Source: Rhodocyclaceae bacterium
GTDB taxonomy: Bacteria > Pseudomonadota > Gammaproteobacteria > Burkholderiales > CAIKXV01
Assembly: GCA_020248265.1 (NCBI GenBank)
Contig: JADCHX010000008.1
Span: 178,961 to 242,960 of the forward strand
Direction: 5' to 3'
DNA length: 64,000 nt
A program made the position numbers and the translations under genes. Below the pieces are notes generated by a model, which worked only from the letters and a program-made list of their open reading frames with translations, searched no databases and was not told where the DNA came from. Below are positions 8,834 to 18,161 of this stretch, in pieces. Every line of letters starts with the position of its first letter. The stretch's first letter is position 1.

Positions 8834-9397
8834 TCAGATCTTGCCGACGAGGTCCAGCGACGGCTTCAGGGTCGCGGCGCCTTCCTGCCACTTCGCCGGG
8901 CACACTTCACCCGGGTGCGATGCCACGTACTGGGCAGCCTTGACCTTGCGCAGCAGTTCCGACGCATCGCGGCCGATGCCGTTGTCGTGGATCTCGCACA
9001 GCTTGATCACGCCGTCCGGGTTGATCACGAAGGTGCCGCGCAGCGCCAGGCCGGCTTCTTCGATCATCACTTCGAAGTTGCGGGTGATCGTGCCGGTCGG
9101 GTCGCCGATCAGCGCGTACTTGACCTTCTTGATGGCATCCGACGTGTCGTGCCAGGCCTTGTGGGCGAAATGGGTGTCGGTCGAGATGCCGTAGACGTCG
9201 ACGCCCAGTTTCTTGAACGTCTCGTGATGGTTGGCCAGGTCTTCGAGTTCGGTCGGGCAGACGAACGTGAAGTCAGCCGGGTAGAACACGAACACGCTCC
9301 ACTTGCCCTTCAGCGACTGCTCGGTGACGTCGACGAACTTGCCGTCGTGGAACGCGGTGGCCTTGAAAGGTTTGACCGGGGTGTTGATCAGCGACAT
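8834..9397 (-). CDS. ahpC: Alkyl hydroperoxide reductase subunit C (typical 2-Cys peroxiredoxin)
   Basis: This 187-residue peroxiredoxin reduces H2O2 and organic peroxides. The peroxidatic cysteine is C47 in FVCPTE and the resolving cysteine is C166 in EVCPAKW. The length and both motifs match enterobacterial AhpC. A strong GGAGG site sits seven bases before the ATG. Upstream lie a plausible sigma-70 promoter and a four-part OxyR-like site. ahpF follows on the same strand and supplies the electrons. Confidence 0.98.
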   Translation of the reverse strand: MSLINTPVKPFKATAFHDGKFVDVTEQSLKGKWSVFVFYPADFTFVCPTELEDLANHHETFKKLGVDVYGISTDTHFAHKAWHDTSDAIKKVKYALIGDPTGTITRNFEVMIEEAGLALRGTFVINPDGVIKLCEIHDNGIGRDASELLRKVKAAQYVASHPGEVCPAKWQEGAATLKPSLDLVGKI

Positions 9398-9453
9398 GGA
9401 ATACCTCCGTGAGGTGGTTATGAAGCGTTGCGGAAAAAGCGTGTACCGGCAAA

Positions 9454-9482
9454 ACAGTAGACGTATGCTACCGGCTGGACAA
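9454..9482 (-). promoter_or_regulatory. Candidate ahpC promoter
   Basis: On the minus strand, TTGTCC (9482-9477) and TACTGT (9459-9454) are separated by exactly 17 bases, about 57 bases before the ahpC ATG. The -10 match is weak, so the call rests on spacing and on its place just downstream of the OxyR-like site. Confidence 0.4.
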
Positions 9483-9493
9483 CCAGCAGACCA

Positions 9494-9530
9494 ATTGAAT
9501 GTCCGAATCGGTCCGATTGAGCCTGGCTAT
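9494..9530 (-). promoter_or_regulatory. Candidate OxyR binding site upstream of ahpC
   Basis: Reading the minus strand, the tetramers ATAG, CAAT, ATTC and CAAT are each separated by exactly seven bases. This is the ATAG-N7-CTAT-N7-ATAG-N7-CTAT layout recognised by tetrameric OxyR. The first element matches fully and the others match in part. It ends 11 bases before the candidate -35 element, a position that would suit activation. No oxyR gene is in the window. Confidence 0.4.
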
Positions 9531-9650
9531 CGTGTCGGACCGGATGGCGAGGCGGAGTGTGCCCCGAGGCCGGCGTATCGTGCAACGGCAGTGCGTTGTC
9601 CGTTCCGGCAGGCCAGCCGATGCCGCAACCATGTCCCGCCCGGGGCCGGG

Positions 9651-10466
9651 ATGAATGCCCTGTTCGGCCTGGACGCCTACTCGCCACGCGAGATCGCCCA
9701 GCGCGTCAGCGCCGTCGGTGTCGAAAAGGTCGGGCTGCCATTGCCCACGCTGGTCCTGCTGGGATTGCTCGGCGGTGCCTTCATCGGGCTCGGTGCGATG
9801 ATGTTCACGCTGGTGGCCAGCGATCCTTCTCCGGGATTCGCCGTATCGCGGCTGCTGGGTGGTCTCGCGTTTTCACTCGGGCTGTTGCTGGTCGTGGTAG
9901 CCGGCGCCGAACTGTTCACCGGCAACAACCTGATCGTGATGGCATGGGCCAGCGGACGCGTGGGTACGGGCGCACTGCTGCGCAACTGGGCGGTGGTGTG
10001 CGTCGCCAACTTCGTCGGCGCTGCGGTCCTGGCATGCCTGGTCTGGCTGTCCGGGCACGCCGGGCTCAACGACGGACGGGTCGGCGCCGCAGCGGTGCAG
10101 ATCGCGACCGCGAAGGCGCAATTGCCCCTGGTGGAGGCGTTCTTCCGCGCGGTGCTCTGCAATGCGCTGGTGTGCATGGCGGTGTGGATGGCGATGGGCG
10201 GGCGCAGCGTGGCCGACAAGGCCGTGGCGATCGTGTTCCCGGTCACGGCGTTCGTGGCGTCCGGCTTCGAGCACTCGGTTGCCAACATGTACCTGTACCC
10301 GCTGGCACTGCTGCTGGGGGCGCCGCTCTCCGTCGCGGACATCGCGGGCAACCTGTTGTGCGTGATTGCAGGCAATGTCGTCGGGGGTGCAGTGCTGGTG
10401 GCGGGTATCTATTGGGTGGTGTACCTGCGCACGCCAGGCAGCCCGGAGCGTGTCGATCGGCGCTGA
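9651..10466 (+). CDS. Formate/nitrite transporter (FNT) family channel
   Basis: The protein has 271 residues with six hydrophobic helices. FNT landmarks include AELFTGNNLIVMAWASGR (the conserved TGN region after helix 2), FFRAVLCNALVCMAVWMA and ASGFEHSVANMYLYPLALL with the family G-F-E-H-x-x-A-N-M. These pentameric channels carry formate, nitrite or hydrosulfide. The pore histidine in FEHSVANM is present. The ATG at 9651 gives the normal family length, while the longer upstream frame overlaps the ahpC control region. The gene stands alone, converging with the RIO kinase gene, so context does not reveal the anion. Confidence 0.92.
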   Translation: MNALFGLDAYSPREIAQRVSAVGVEKVGLPLPTLVLLGLLGGAFIGLGAMMFTLVASDPSPGFAVSRLLGGLAFSLGLLLVVVAGAELFTGNNLIVMAWASGRVGTGALLRNWAVVCVANFVGAAVLACLVWLSGHAGLNDGRVGAAAVQIATAKAQLPLVEAFFRAVLCNALVCMAVWMAMGGRSVADKAVAIVFPVTAFVASGFEHSVANMYLYPLALLLGAPLSVADIAGNLLCVIAGNVVGGAVLVAGIYWVVYLRTPGSPERVDRR

Positions 10467-10506
10467 TCCGGCACGGGCAGGTCGATGCCGTGGCCATCGA
10501 ATCCGG

Positions 10507-11355
10507 TCAGTGTTGGGTCTGCAGACGCAGGCGACGTGCCGCTTCCTCGGCCAGCGCGTCGCCGATCTCGCGCATCACGCCATCGATGTCGACCTCGCCG
10601 AGATCGCCTTCGAAGTGTCCGGTGAGTTCTACCTGCGGGGTGAGCAGGCCGCGTTCGTAGAGGTCCCAGATCTCGTGGCCGTAGTCGGTCGTCATCAGCG
10701 CAGGGGCGAACCGACCGAAGAAGTTGCGCAGGTTGACCACGTCGCGGATCAGCAGCCGCTTCGCATGGTTGTTGCCGGCGGCGTCTACCGCCTGGGGCAG
10801 GTCGATGATGACCGGGCCATCGCTGGCGAGCAGGATGTTGAATTCGGACAGGTCGCCGTGGATGATGCCGGCGCCGAGCATGCGTACCACCTCGCGCAGC
10901 AGCGACTGGTGGTGAATCCGCGCTTCGTCCTCGGTGAACACGACGTCGTTGAGCCGGGGTGCCGCATTTCCGTCTCCGTCCGACACGAGGTCCATCAGCA
11001 GCACGCCGTCGCAGAAGTTGCGCGGCGCCGGTACGCGCACGCCGGCGGCGAACAGCCGGTGCAGTGCATCGACTTCGGCAGACTGCCAGGCGGCTTCCTG
11101 GGATTCGCGGCCGAAGCGCGTGCCGCGCGCCATCGCCCGCGCCTGTCGGCTGCTCTTCACGCGCCGGTTCTCGGTGTAATCGACGGCCTGGCGGAAGCTG
11201 CGGTGGGTGGCTTCCTTGTAGATCTTCGCGCACAGGGTCTGGTCGCCGCTGCGCACGACATAGACGTTGGCTTCCTTGCCGCTCATCAACTGGCGCACGA
11301 CCGCGTCGATCAGTCCCTCTTCGATGAGGGGCTCGAGTCTCTTGGGTGTCTTCAT
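10507..11355 (-). CDS. RIO-type serine/threonine protein kinase
   Basis: This is a 282-residue kinase-like protein. It has an ATP-binding loop SGKEANVYVV, lysine K44 in CAKIYKEA, the catalytic loop HGDLSEFN (D168, N173) and the metal-binding IIDLPQ (D185), the pattern of RIO1-family proteins found in many proteobacteria. The bacterial role is not established and the substrates are unknown. AGGGG lies just before the ATG. It is the last gene of the minus-strand run that starts at yqgE, 67 bases after the thioredoxin-like gene. All catalytic residues are present, so activity is expected. Confidence 0.9.
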   Translation of the reverse strand: MKTPKRLEPLIEEGLIDAVVRQLMSGKEANVYVVRSGDQTLCAKIYKEATHRSFRQAVDYTENRRVKSSRQARAMARGTRFGRESQEAAWQSAEVDALHRLFAAGVRVPAPRNFCDGVLLMDLVSDGDGNAAPRLNDVVFTEDEARIHHQSLLREVVRMLGAGIIHGDLSEFNILLASDGPVIIDLPQAVDAAGNNHAKRLLIRDVVNLRNFFGRFAPALMTTDYGHEIWDLYERGLLTPQVELTGHFEGDLGEVDIDGVMREIGDALAEEAARRLRLQTQH

Positions 11356-11422
11356 GCCCCTATTGTGCGCCGCGGGGGCTGTGCCTGGCACATGCCCGGC
11401 CGGGCAGCGCCGGTGGGCGCAC

Positions 11423-12154
11423 TCAGCGCGGAATCGCCCCGCTTCCGGCAGGCCCTGCGGGCGAGACGGGCGGTGTGCCGGGTCCTCCCGGGCTTCCCGG
11501 CACGGGCGAGAGCCCCTGTGGCGGCAGGATCGCGCCGCCGGGACCTGTCGTGGGCGCCGGCGGCGAAGCGGGCTGCGGCTGTGCCGTTGGCGGCGCGGCC
11601 GGTCGCCGTGCCGGCCCCGGGGTTCGCGAATAGCCCGCTGCATCCAGCGTCGAGTTCCACTGTCCTTCCTCGTACCCGACCAGCATGGCCGTGCCGACGA
11701 TCAGCAGCGGCACCTGCATCTGGCCCTTGGTCACCCGCTTGAATTCTTCCTGCAGCGCCGGCAGCGACGGGTTGCGTTCGGTGAACGGTATGCCTCGGCT
11801 CGCCAGCAGCTTGCGCGCGCTGGTGCATGGTTCGCCGCAATCGTTGCTCCACAGCGTGACCGGGAAGCGTTCGCTTGCCTGACGCTGTGCGAAGGATTCC
11901 TGGCCCTCGATGCGACCGGCACGCCCGCGTACTTCGTTGATGGCCTTGGCAGCCGGTGGCGGCGGCATGTCCGAGCATTCCCGGGAGCCGCTGTCGGTGG
12001 TCCAGCAGCGGATCTGCTGCGCCGCGGCCTCTCCGGGCAGGGTCGACAGGCCGAGGAGGAGGGCGCCGGCGACCATCATCGCCGGGGCCGATGCGCGGGC
12101 AAGCCTGCGGCACCGGGGGAGGCGCACGGTTATGTCCGTCCTGTTCCTGTGCAT
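11423..12154 (-). CDS. Exported DUF4124/glutaredoxin-like protein with Pro-rich tail
   Basis: The product has 243 residues in three parts. First is a signal peptide (core VAGALLLGLSTLPGEAAA). A DUF4124-like segment follows (QQIRCWTTDSGSRECSD). A glutaredoxin-like fold then begins at VTLWSNDCGEPC and includes PLLIVGTAMLVGYEEGQW. The putative redox pair is C106/C110, a CxxxC spacing rather than the usual CxxC. The last 60 residues are Pro/Ala/Gly-rich and probably disordered. The ATG has AGGAG seven bases upstream. It lies 26 bases after prlC in the same run. A periplasmic thiol-redox role is plausible but inferred. Confidence 0.82.
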   Translation of the reverse strand: MHRNRTDITVRLPRCRRLARASAPAMMVAGALLLGLSTLPGEAAAQQIRCWTTDSGSRECSDMPPPPAAKAINEVRGRAGRIEGQESFAQRQASERFPVTLWSNDCGEPCTSARKLLASRGIPFTERNPSLPALQEEFKRVTKGQMQVPLLIVGTAMLVGYEEGQWNSTLDAAGYSRTPGPARRPAAPPTAQPQPASPPAPTTGPGGAILPPQGLSPVPGSPGGPGTPPVSPAGPAGSGAIPR

Positions 12155-12180
12155 CGCGTTCTCCTGCTGCGGTTGGGTTG

Positions 12181-14256
12181 TCAGGCTGTCGTCGCCGGCC
12201 CGGTCGACGCCGCTTCGTCCATGCCGCCGTGGCGCAGCAGTGCGTCGATCTTCGGCTCGCGGCCACGAAACCGGACGAAGGATTCGAGGGCCGGACGGCT
12301 GCCGCCCCTTGCCAGGACTTCGTCCCTGAAGCGTGCGCCGATCTCGGGGTTGAGTACGCCGCGCTCCTCGAACAGGCTGTAGGCGTCGGCCGACAGCACT
12401 TCCGCCCACTTGTAGCTGTAGTAGCCGGCAGCATACCCGCCGGCGAAGATATGCGAGAAGCCGTGCGCGAAGCGGTTGAACTCGGGCGGCTGGATCACGG
12501 CAACCGCGCGCCGGACCTGTTCGAGCACGGTCTGGGGCGCAATGCCGCCTTCTGCGGTGGCTGCGGCATGGATGCGCATGTCGAACAGGGCGAACTCGAC
12601 CTGGCGCAGCGTCTGCAGCCCGCCCTGGAAGTTCTTCGCCGCAAGCATCCGGTCGAACAGTGCCTTCGGCATCGTTTCGCCCGTGTCGACATGCCGGGTC
12701 AGATGCTTGAGCACGTCCCACTCCCAGCAGAAGTTCTCCATGAACTGGCTGGGCAACTCGACCGCGTCCCATTCGACGCCGTTGATGCCAGAGACGAACA
12801 GCTCATCGACTTCGGTGAGCAGGTGGTGCAGTCCGTGGCCGAACTCGTGGAACAGCGTGACCACGTCGTCATGGGTGAACAGCGCCGGACGCGGCGTGCC
12901 GTCCGCCCGGGGCACCGGCGCGGGAAAGTTGCAGGTGAGGTAGGCGAGCGGCAACTGCACCTGGCCGGAGACACGGCGCCGGGCGATCGCGTCGTCCATC
13001 CACGCACCGCCGCGCTTGGATGCACGCGCGTAGAGGTCGAGATAGAAATGGCCGACCGGATTTCCGGACGCATCGGCAACCTCGAAGAATCGCACGTCCG
13101 GATGCCACGTCGGTGCGTCGCGTTCGGTGATGGTGAGCCCGTAGATCGTCTCGACGACGCGGAACATGCCAGGCAGCACCTGCGGTTCGGGGAAGTACTG
13201 CTTCACTTCATTGTCCGAGAACGAATAACGTTCGATGCGCAGCTTCTCGGATACATAGGCGAGGTCCCAGGACTGCAGCTCCTGCATGCCCAGCCGTTCG
13301 GCGGCGAACGCGCGCAGTTGCGCGAGGTCGCGCAGGGCGAACGGACGGGCCTTGGCGGCAAGCTCGCCCAGGAAATCGTCTACCTGCCGGGCCGAATCCG
13401 CCATCTTGGCCGCGAGCGAGAGGGCTGCGAAGTCGGGGAAGCCGAGGAGCTTCGCGAGTTCATGGCGCAGTGCGAGGATCTCGCCGATCAGCGGGCTGTT
13501 GTCCCACTCGGGGTTGCCGTGCTCGGACGCACGGGTCACGTACGCGCGGTACAGGCGTTCGCGCAGGCTCCGGTCGTCGGCATACTGCATCACCGGCATG
13601 TACGAGGGCGCCTGCAGCGTGAAGCGGTAGCCTTCGCGCCCCTCCGCCTTCGCCGCTTCGGCTGCGGCCTCGACCGCATCGTCTGGCAGGCCGGCCAGCG
13701 CAGCATGATCGGTTTCGTAATGCGAGAACGCGTTGGTGGCATCGAGCACGTTGTCGGAGAAGCGCGACGACAGCGTCGCCAGCCGCTCGCTGATTTCGCG
13801 GTAGCGCTGCTTCTGCGCCGGCGGCAGTTCCGCGCCGGACAGTCGGAAATCGCGTATCTCGTTCTCGATCACCTTGCGCCGGGCGGGCGACAGCTCCGCA
13901 AACCCCGGGCTGGCCGCGAGCGCCTTGAACTTCGAGAACAGCGACTCGTTCTGGCCGATCTCGGTGTAGTACTCGGTGATGCGCGGCAGGTTGCCGTTGT
14001 AGGCCTCGCGCAGTTCCGGGCTGTTCATGACGGCGTTCAGGTGGCCGACCAGTCCCCAGGCCCTGCGCAGGCGGTCGGACGCGTCCTCGAGCGGCGCGGC
14101 GAAGGTGTCCCAACGCGGTTCGGCGGGGTCTGCCGCGATCTTCGCGATCTCTTCGCGATTGCGGGCCAGCAACGCTTCGACCGCGGGACCGACATGCTCG
14201 ACGCGGATGTCGCCGAACCGGGGAAGGCCCGACTGGTCGAGGAGGGGATTGTCCAT
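12181..14256 (-). CDS. prlC: Oligopeptidase A (M3 zinc metallopeptidase)
   Basis: This 691-residue cytoplasmic peptidase degrades short peptides, including cleaved signal peptides. The zinc motif HEFGH is at 470-474, followed by the expected WDAVELPSQFMENFCWE, which contains the third zinc ligand region. Length and motif position match E. coli PrlC. Two consecutive ATG codons begin the frame. The second (14256) lies six bases after GGAG and was chosen. The gene lies 23 bases downstream of pyrX in the same orientation. Confidence 0.97.
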   Translation of the reverse strand: MDNPLLDQSGLPRFGDIRVEHVGPAVEALLARNREEIAKIAADPAEPRWDTFAAPLEDASDRLRRAWGLVGHLNAVMNSPELREAYNGNLPRITEYYTEIGQNESLFSKFKALAASPGFAELSPARRKVIENEIRDFRLSGAELPPAQKQRYREISERLATLSSRFSDNVLDATNAFSHYETDHAALAGLPDDAVEAAAEAAKAEGREGYRFTLQAPSYMPVMQYADDRSLRERLYRAYVTRASEHGNPEWDNSPLIGEILALRHELAKLLGFPDFAALSLAAKMADSARQVDDFLGELAAKARPFALRDLAQLRAFAAERLGMQELQSWDLAYVSEKLRIERYSFSDNEVKQYFPEPQVLPGMFRVVETIYGLTITERDAPTWHPDVRFFEVADASGNPVGHFYLDLYARASKRGGAWMDDAIARRRVSGQVQLPLAYLTCNFPAPVPRADGTPRPALFTHDDVVTLFHEFGHGLHHLLTEVDELFVSGINGVEWDAVELPSQFMENFCWEWDVLKHLTRHVDTGETMPKALFDRMLAAKNFQGGLQTLRQVEFALFDMRIHAAATAEGGIAPQTVLEQVRRAVAVIQPPEFNRFAHGFSHIFAGGYAAGYYSYKWAEVLSADAYSLFEERGVLNPEIGARFRDEVLARGGSRPALESFVRFRGREPKIDALLRHGGMDEAASTGPATTA

Positions 14257-14279
14257 CATGTGCTCCTGCAGTCTGCGCG

Positions 14280-15608
14280 TCACGGCCGACGCGGCAAGGT
14301 CGTCACGTTGCTCCGTGCGCGCGAGAACACCAGTTCGCCGCCGACAACGGTGTGCCTGACACGCCCCGACATCGGAAGCCCGGAGAACGGTGTGTTCTTG
14401 CCCTGGCTCACGAGGGTGCTGGGGCCGACGATCCAGTCTTCGAGCGGGTCGAACAGGCAGAGGTCGGCCCTGGCGCCGGCCTCGATGCGGCCTGCGGGCA
14501 GGCCGAGGATGCGCGCCGGGTCGGTGGTGATGCGGGCAAGCGCGGTCGGGCGATCGATCGACTGTTCGGCGGCCCACTTGAGCGTGAGGGGCAGCAGAAG
14601 CTCCAGGCCGGTCGCGCCCGCCTCGGATTCGCCGAACGGCAGCTGTTTCGCGTCCTCGTCGACCGGCGTGTGGTCGGAGCAGGCCGCGTCGATCGTGCCA
14701 TCGGCGAGCGCTGCGCGCAGCGCAGCGCGGTCGCGCAAGCTGCGCAGCGGCGGTACGAGGTGGCTGTGCGCATCGAAATAGCCGATATCGATGTCGCACA
14801 GGTGCACGTGGTGGATCGCCACGTCGCAGGTGAGCGCGAGGCCGCTCGCACGCGCGGCGCGTACCTGCTCGACCGCCCGTGCGCTCGACAGCCGGCACAG
14901 GTGCAGCCGCGCACCGGTCAGCTGGGCCAGCGTGACCAGCGTGTCGATCGCGATCGTCTCGGCGCACACAGGGATGCCGGGCAGCCCGAGCCGGGTCGCA
15001 ACTTCACCGCTGTGCGCGACGCCGCCGCGCGCCAGGAAGTGCTCCTGCGGCCGCAGCCACACCGGAAAGTCGAAGCTCGCCGCGTACTGCATCGTGCGCA
15101 TCAGCACGCGCGTGTCGGTGACCGGATGGTCTGCCTGCGAGAACGCGACGCAACCGGCCTCGGTGAGTTCGGCCATCTCGGTGATGCGTTCGCCCCCGAG
15201 GCCCTGGGTCAGTGCACCGATCGGATACACGCGCGACAGCGCGAGTGTCTGGGCCCGGTACTTCAGCATCTCGACCAGGCCGGGCTCGTCGAGCGGCGGA
15301 TCGGTGTCGGGCGGGCAGGCGAGGCTGGTGACGCCTCCGGCGACCGCCGCAGCGAGTTCGGACTCGAGCGTTGCCTTGTACTCGTAGCCGGGCTCGCGCA
15401 GCCGTGCCGAGAGGTCTACCAGACCGGGACAGACTATCAGCCCGGTGGCATCGATCCGGCGCGCGTCGCCGAAGCCGTCCGGCACGCGACCCACGGCGCG
15501 GATGACGCCGCCGTCGATCGTGAGGTCGGCCCGGTATTCGCGGCTGGTGACCGGGTCGATCACCGTGCCGCCGTGGATCACCAGAGGCGCTGCTGCAGGA
15601 TGCGCCAT
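14280..15608 (-). CDS. pyrX: Non-catalytic dihydroorotase homologue (PyrX / PyrC')
   Basis: The protein has 442 residues with the dihydroorotase fold. The metal-binding DxHxH that should follow PGLVD instead reads D65-L-S67-A-R69 before LREPG, so both histidines are replaced. The aspartate in SDHTP (D312) is kept. In Pseudomonas and related bacteria such inactive PyrC' proteins are needed as structural partners of aspartate transcarbamoylase. The gene starts one base after pyrB stops, which fits that role. A genuine dihydroorotase must be encoded elsewhere. The protein is cytoplasmic. Confidence 0.93.
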   Translation of the reverse strand: MAHPAAAPLVIHGGTVIDPVTSREYRADLTIDGGVIRAVGRVPDGFGDARRIDATGLIVCPGLVDLSARLREPGYEYKATLESELAAAVAGGVTSLACPPDTDPPLDEPGLVEMLKYRAQTLALSRVYPIGALTQGLGGERITEMAELTEAGCVAFSQADHPVTDTRVLMRTMQYAASFDFPVWLRPQEHFLARGGVAHSGEVATRLGLPGIPVCAETIAIDTLVTLAQLTGARLHLCRLSSARAVEQVRAARASGLALTCDVAIHHVHLCDIDIGYFDAHSHLVPPLRSLRDRAALRAALADGTIDAACSDHTPVDEDAKQLPFGESEAGATGLELLLPLTLKWAAEQSIDRPTALARITTDPARILGLPAGRIEAGARADLCLFDPLEDWIVGPSTLVSQGKNTPFSGLPMSGRVRHTVVGGELVFSRARSNVTTLPRRP

Positions 15609-15609
15609 C

Positions 15610-16560
15610 TCAGCCTACCCCGAGGATCGACATCACAGCCATGCGCACCGCGATGCCGAAGGTCACCTGCGGCAGGATCACCGACTGCGAGCCGTCGGCG
15701 ACGCTCGATTCGATCTCGACGCCGCGGTTCATCGGACCCGGATGCAGCACGATGGCATCGGGCTTCGCCAGGGCGAGCCGTTCGGCAGTGAGTCCATAGC
15801 TCTTGTAGTACTCCTGTGCGCTGGGCAGCAGGCCGCCGTCCATGCGTTCGTTCTGCAGCCTCAGCATCGACACCACGTCGACGCCCTTCAGCGCCGCTTC
15901 CATCCGGTTGAACACGCGCACGCCCATCCGCGAGAACGCGTCGGGCACCAGCGTCTTCGGGCCGACCACGCGGATCTCGGGCACGCCGAGGATCGACAGC
16001 GCATGAATCTGCGAGCGTGCGACCCGCGAGTGCAGCACGTCGCCGACGATCGCCACGGTGAGCCCGGTGAACGACTCCTTGTAGTGGCGGATCGTGTACA
16101 TGTCGAGCAGCGCCTGCGTCGGGTGCTGGTGGCGCCCGTCGCCGGCGTTGATCACGCTGATGCCTTCGCGGACGTGGCTCGCGATCAGGAACGGCGCGCC
16201 GCTCTGCGCATGGCGCACGACGAACATGTCGGCATCCATCGCCGAGAGGTTCGAGATCGTGTCGAGCAGCGATTCGCCCTTGCTCGCCGAGCTGGCGTTG
16301 ATGTTCAGGTTGATGACGTCGGCCGACAGCCGCTTGGCGGCGATCTCGAACGTGGTGCGGGTGCGCGTCGAGTTCTCGAAGAACAGGTTGAACACGCTCT
16401 TGCCGCGCAGCACCGGCACCTTCTTCACCTCGCGCTCGGTGACGCTGACGAACGGCCTTGCGGTGTCGAGGATGTTGACCAGCACATCCCGTGGCAGGCC
16501 TTCGATCGACAGCAGGTGCCTGAGCGCACCGTGCGCATCGAGCTGTGGGTTGCGGGTCAT
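15610..16560 (-). CDS. pyrB: Aspartate carbamoyltransferase catalytic subunit
   Basis: About 316 residues, catalysing carbamoyl phosphate plus aspartate to carbamoyl aspartate in pyrimidine synthesis. The carbamoyl-phosphate loop STRTRT is at 64-69, followed by HPTQALLD and HPGPMNRG, all intact. Two in-frame ATG codons (16566 and 16560) are possible. The second was chosen because AGG lies at a better distance. pyrX follows after one base and pyrR precedes by 50 bases. The assembly is probably a PyrB6-PyrX6 dodecamer as in pseudomonads (inference). Confidence 0.97.
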   Translation of the reverse strand: MTRNPQLDAHGALRHLLSIEGLPRDVLVNILDTARPFVSVTEREVKKVPVLRGKSVFNLFFENSTRTRTTFEIAAKRLSADVINLNINASSASKGESLLDTISNLSAMDADMFVVRHAQSGAPFLIASHVREGISVINAGDGRHQHPTQALLDMYTIRHYKESFTGLTVAIVGDVLHSRVARSQIHALSILGVPEIRVVGPKTLVPDAFSRMGVRVFNRMEAALKGVDVVSMLRLQNERMDGGLLPSAQEYYKSYGLTAERLALAKPDAIVLHPGPMNRGVEIESSVADGSQSVILPQVTFGIAVRMAVMSILGVG

Positions 16561-16610
16561 GGTCATCCTGTGCGTGGCGCTGCGGATCCGTGGATGTATG
16601 GGGTGGCGCG

Positions 16611-17180
16611 TCAGGTGGCAGATTCGCGCGGCCCGCTGCGCTGTTGCACCTTCAGCAGCAGCGTGTCGGCATGCGCGCCGCTGGCGCAGCGGTCGAGCAC
16701 GATCTCGCGGCCGGACTCGATCTCGACATGTGCGCCGAGGAAGGTCGCCGCGACCGGGAGGTGGCGCCCGCCGCGGTCGAGCAGTGCCGCCAGCCGGATG
16801 CGCTCCGGGCGCCCGTAGTCGAACAGTTCGTTCATCGCTGCGCGGATCGTGCGCCCGGTGTGCAGCACGTCGTCGACCAGCAGGATGTCGGCGCCGGCGA
16901 CCTCGAACGGGATCATCGATGCACGCATGCGGATGCGCAGCCCCGAGGTCTCGAGGTCGTCGCGATGCAGGCCGACGTCGATGGTGCCCAGCGGCAGCGC
17001 GAGGCCGAGCATCCGGTGCAGGCGCTCGGCGATCCAGACACCGCCGCTGTGGATGCCGACCATCCCGCACCGGGCCGGATCGACCTGCGGGCGGATCTGC
17101 TCGACCAGCGCATCCATCAACGTGTCGACTGCCGGCAGCGCCGACGGATCGACCGACGGGAAGGTGGGCTGGGTACTCAT
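16611..17180 (-). CDS. pyrR: PyrR bifunctional regulator / uracil phosphoribosyltransferase
   Basis: This 189-residue protein has the PRPP-binding motif [13 protein letters not shown] (near residues 99-111), and its length fits the family. In Gram-positive bacteria PyrR controls attenuation of the pyr operon by binding mRNA. In proteobacteria its control role is less clear. The ATG overlaps the ruvX stop (ATGA). I see no convincing anti-antiterminator structure in the 50-base gap to pyrB. Confidence 0.93.
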   Translation of the reverse strand: MSTQPTFPSVDPSALPAVDTLMDALVEQIRPQVDPARCGMVGIHSGGVWIAERLHRMLGLALPLGTIDVGLHRDDLETSGLRIRMRASMIPFEVAGADILLVDDVLHTGRTIRAAMNELFDYGRPERIRLAALLDRGGRHLPVAATFLGAHVEIESGREIVLDRCASGAHADTLLLKVQQRSGPRESAT

Positions 17181-17602
17181 CGGGCCTCGAGGAAGTCGCG
17201 CAGGATGATGAAGGCGGCGTGTGCATCGACCAGGCCAGTGCGGCGCAGGCGGTCGACACCAGCCTCGCGCAGCATCGCCTCGGCATCGACCGAGGTCAGC
17301 CGTTCGTCGATCTCGTCCACCGGCAGCGCGTGCCTGCGCGACAGCGCCCGGCCGAACGCGCGCGCCGAGCGCGTCATCTGGTGTTCCGTACCGTCGAGGG
17401 CCCGCGGCACGCCGACCACCAGCCGGGCCGGCCGCCATTCCTCGACCAGCGCGGTGATCTTCGCTTCGGAAGCGGCGCGGTCGCTGGCGTCGATGGTGGT
17501 CAGCGGATGGGCCGAGCGCTGCCCGAGATCGCCGACTGCAACGCCGATGCGTCGCGTGCCGTAGTCGAACGCCAGCACGGTGCCGGTAGCAGCCTCATGC
17601 AT
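17177..17602 (-). CDS. ruvX: Holliday junction resolvase-like protein RuvX/YqgF
   Basis: This 141-residue RNase H-fold protein is required for 5' end maturation of 16S rRNA precursor in E. coli. The first catalytic aspartate lies in FDYGTRRIG (D13), followed by [16 protein letters not shown] and the C-terminal [10 protein letters not shown]. The ATG at 17602 starts inside the end of yqgE (eight-base overlap), and the stop overlaps pyrR by four bases, so the three are translationally coupled. The yqgE-ruvX pairing is widespread. Confidence 0.95.
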   Translation of the reverse strand: MHEAATGTVLAFDYGTRRIGVAVGDLGQRSAHPLTTIDASDRAASEAKITALVEEWRPARLVVGVPRALDGTEHQMTRSARAFGRALSRRHALPVDEIDERLTSVDAEAMLREAGVDRLRRTGLVDAHAAFIILRDFLEAR

Positions 17603-18161
17603 GGCCGGCCTGCTCAGACAGGCGCGAGAGGTCGATGCCGAGCAGCCCCAGCGCCCCGGACATCCGCCCTTCCGGCGGCGTATCGAACAGCGTACTGGCG
17701 TCGGCGGCCACGGTGAGCCAGGCGTTCTGGCGGATCTCGTTCTCGAGCTGGCCGGCGGACCAGCCGGCATAGCCGATGGTGATCAGCACCTGCGTCGGGC
17801 CTTCGCCCTGGCCGAGCGCGGTCAGGATGTCTTTCGACGTCGTGAGCCCGATGTCGTTGCGCACCTGCAGCGTCGACTGCCAGCTGCCGATCGGCTTGTG
17901 CAGCACGAAGCCGCGGTCGACCTGCACCGGGCCACCGTAATGCACCGGCAGCCCGCGCAGCTGCGGCGATTCGAGCGGGATGTCGACCTGCTCGAACAGC
18001 CCCTGCAGTGTCATGTCGGTCGGACGATTGACTACCACGCCGAGCGCGCCCTTCTCGTTGTGCTCGCAGATGTAGGTGACCGTCTTCGAGAAATTCGGAT
18101 CGGCCATGGCGGGCATGGCGATCAGGAAGTGGCCGGTCAGGTTGATCGGTTCGATGGGCAT
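17595..18161 (-). CDS. yqgE: YqgE/AlgH family protein
   Basis: The protein is 188 residues and of full family length. It starts with [21 protein letters not shown] and has the signature [14 protein letters not shown] near residue 76, and [15 protein letters not shown]. The exact biochemical role of the family is not known. AlgH in Pseudomonas was linked to alginate control. It is the first gene of the pyr run, facing a divergent photolyase gene across a 120-base gap that should hold both promoters. Confidence 0.95.
   Translation of the reverse strand: MPIEPINLTGHFLIAMPAMADPNFSKTVTYICEHNEKGALGVVVNRPTDMTLQGLFEQVDIPLESPQLRGLPVHYGGPVQVDRGFVLHKPIGSWQSTLQVRNDIGLTTSKDILTALGQGEGPTQVLITIGYAGWSAGQLENEIRQNAWLTVAADASTLFDTPPEGRMSGALGLLGIDLSRLSEQAGHA

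Noticed and set aside
6164..9412. A 1082-codon plus-strand open frame spanning GldG, ahpF and ahpC
   Set aside because: It crosses gene boundaries and is antisense to ahpF and ahpC, which have all catalytic residues. No protein pattern is seen.
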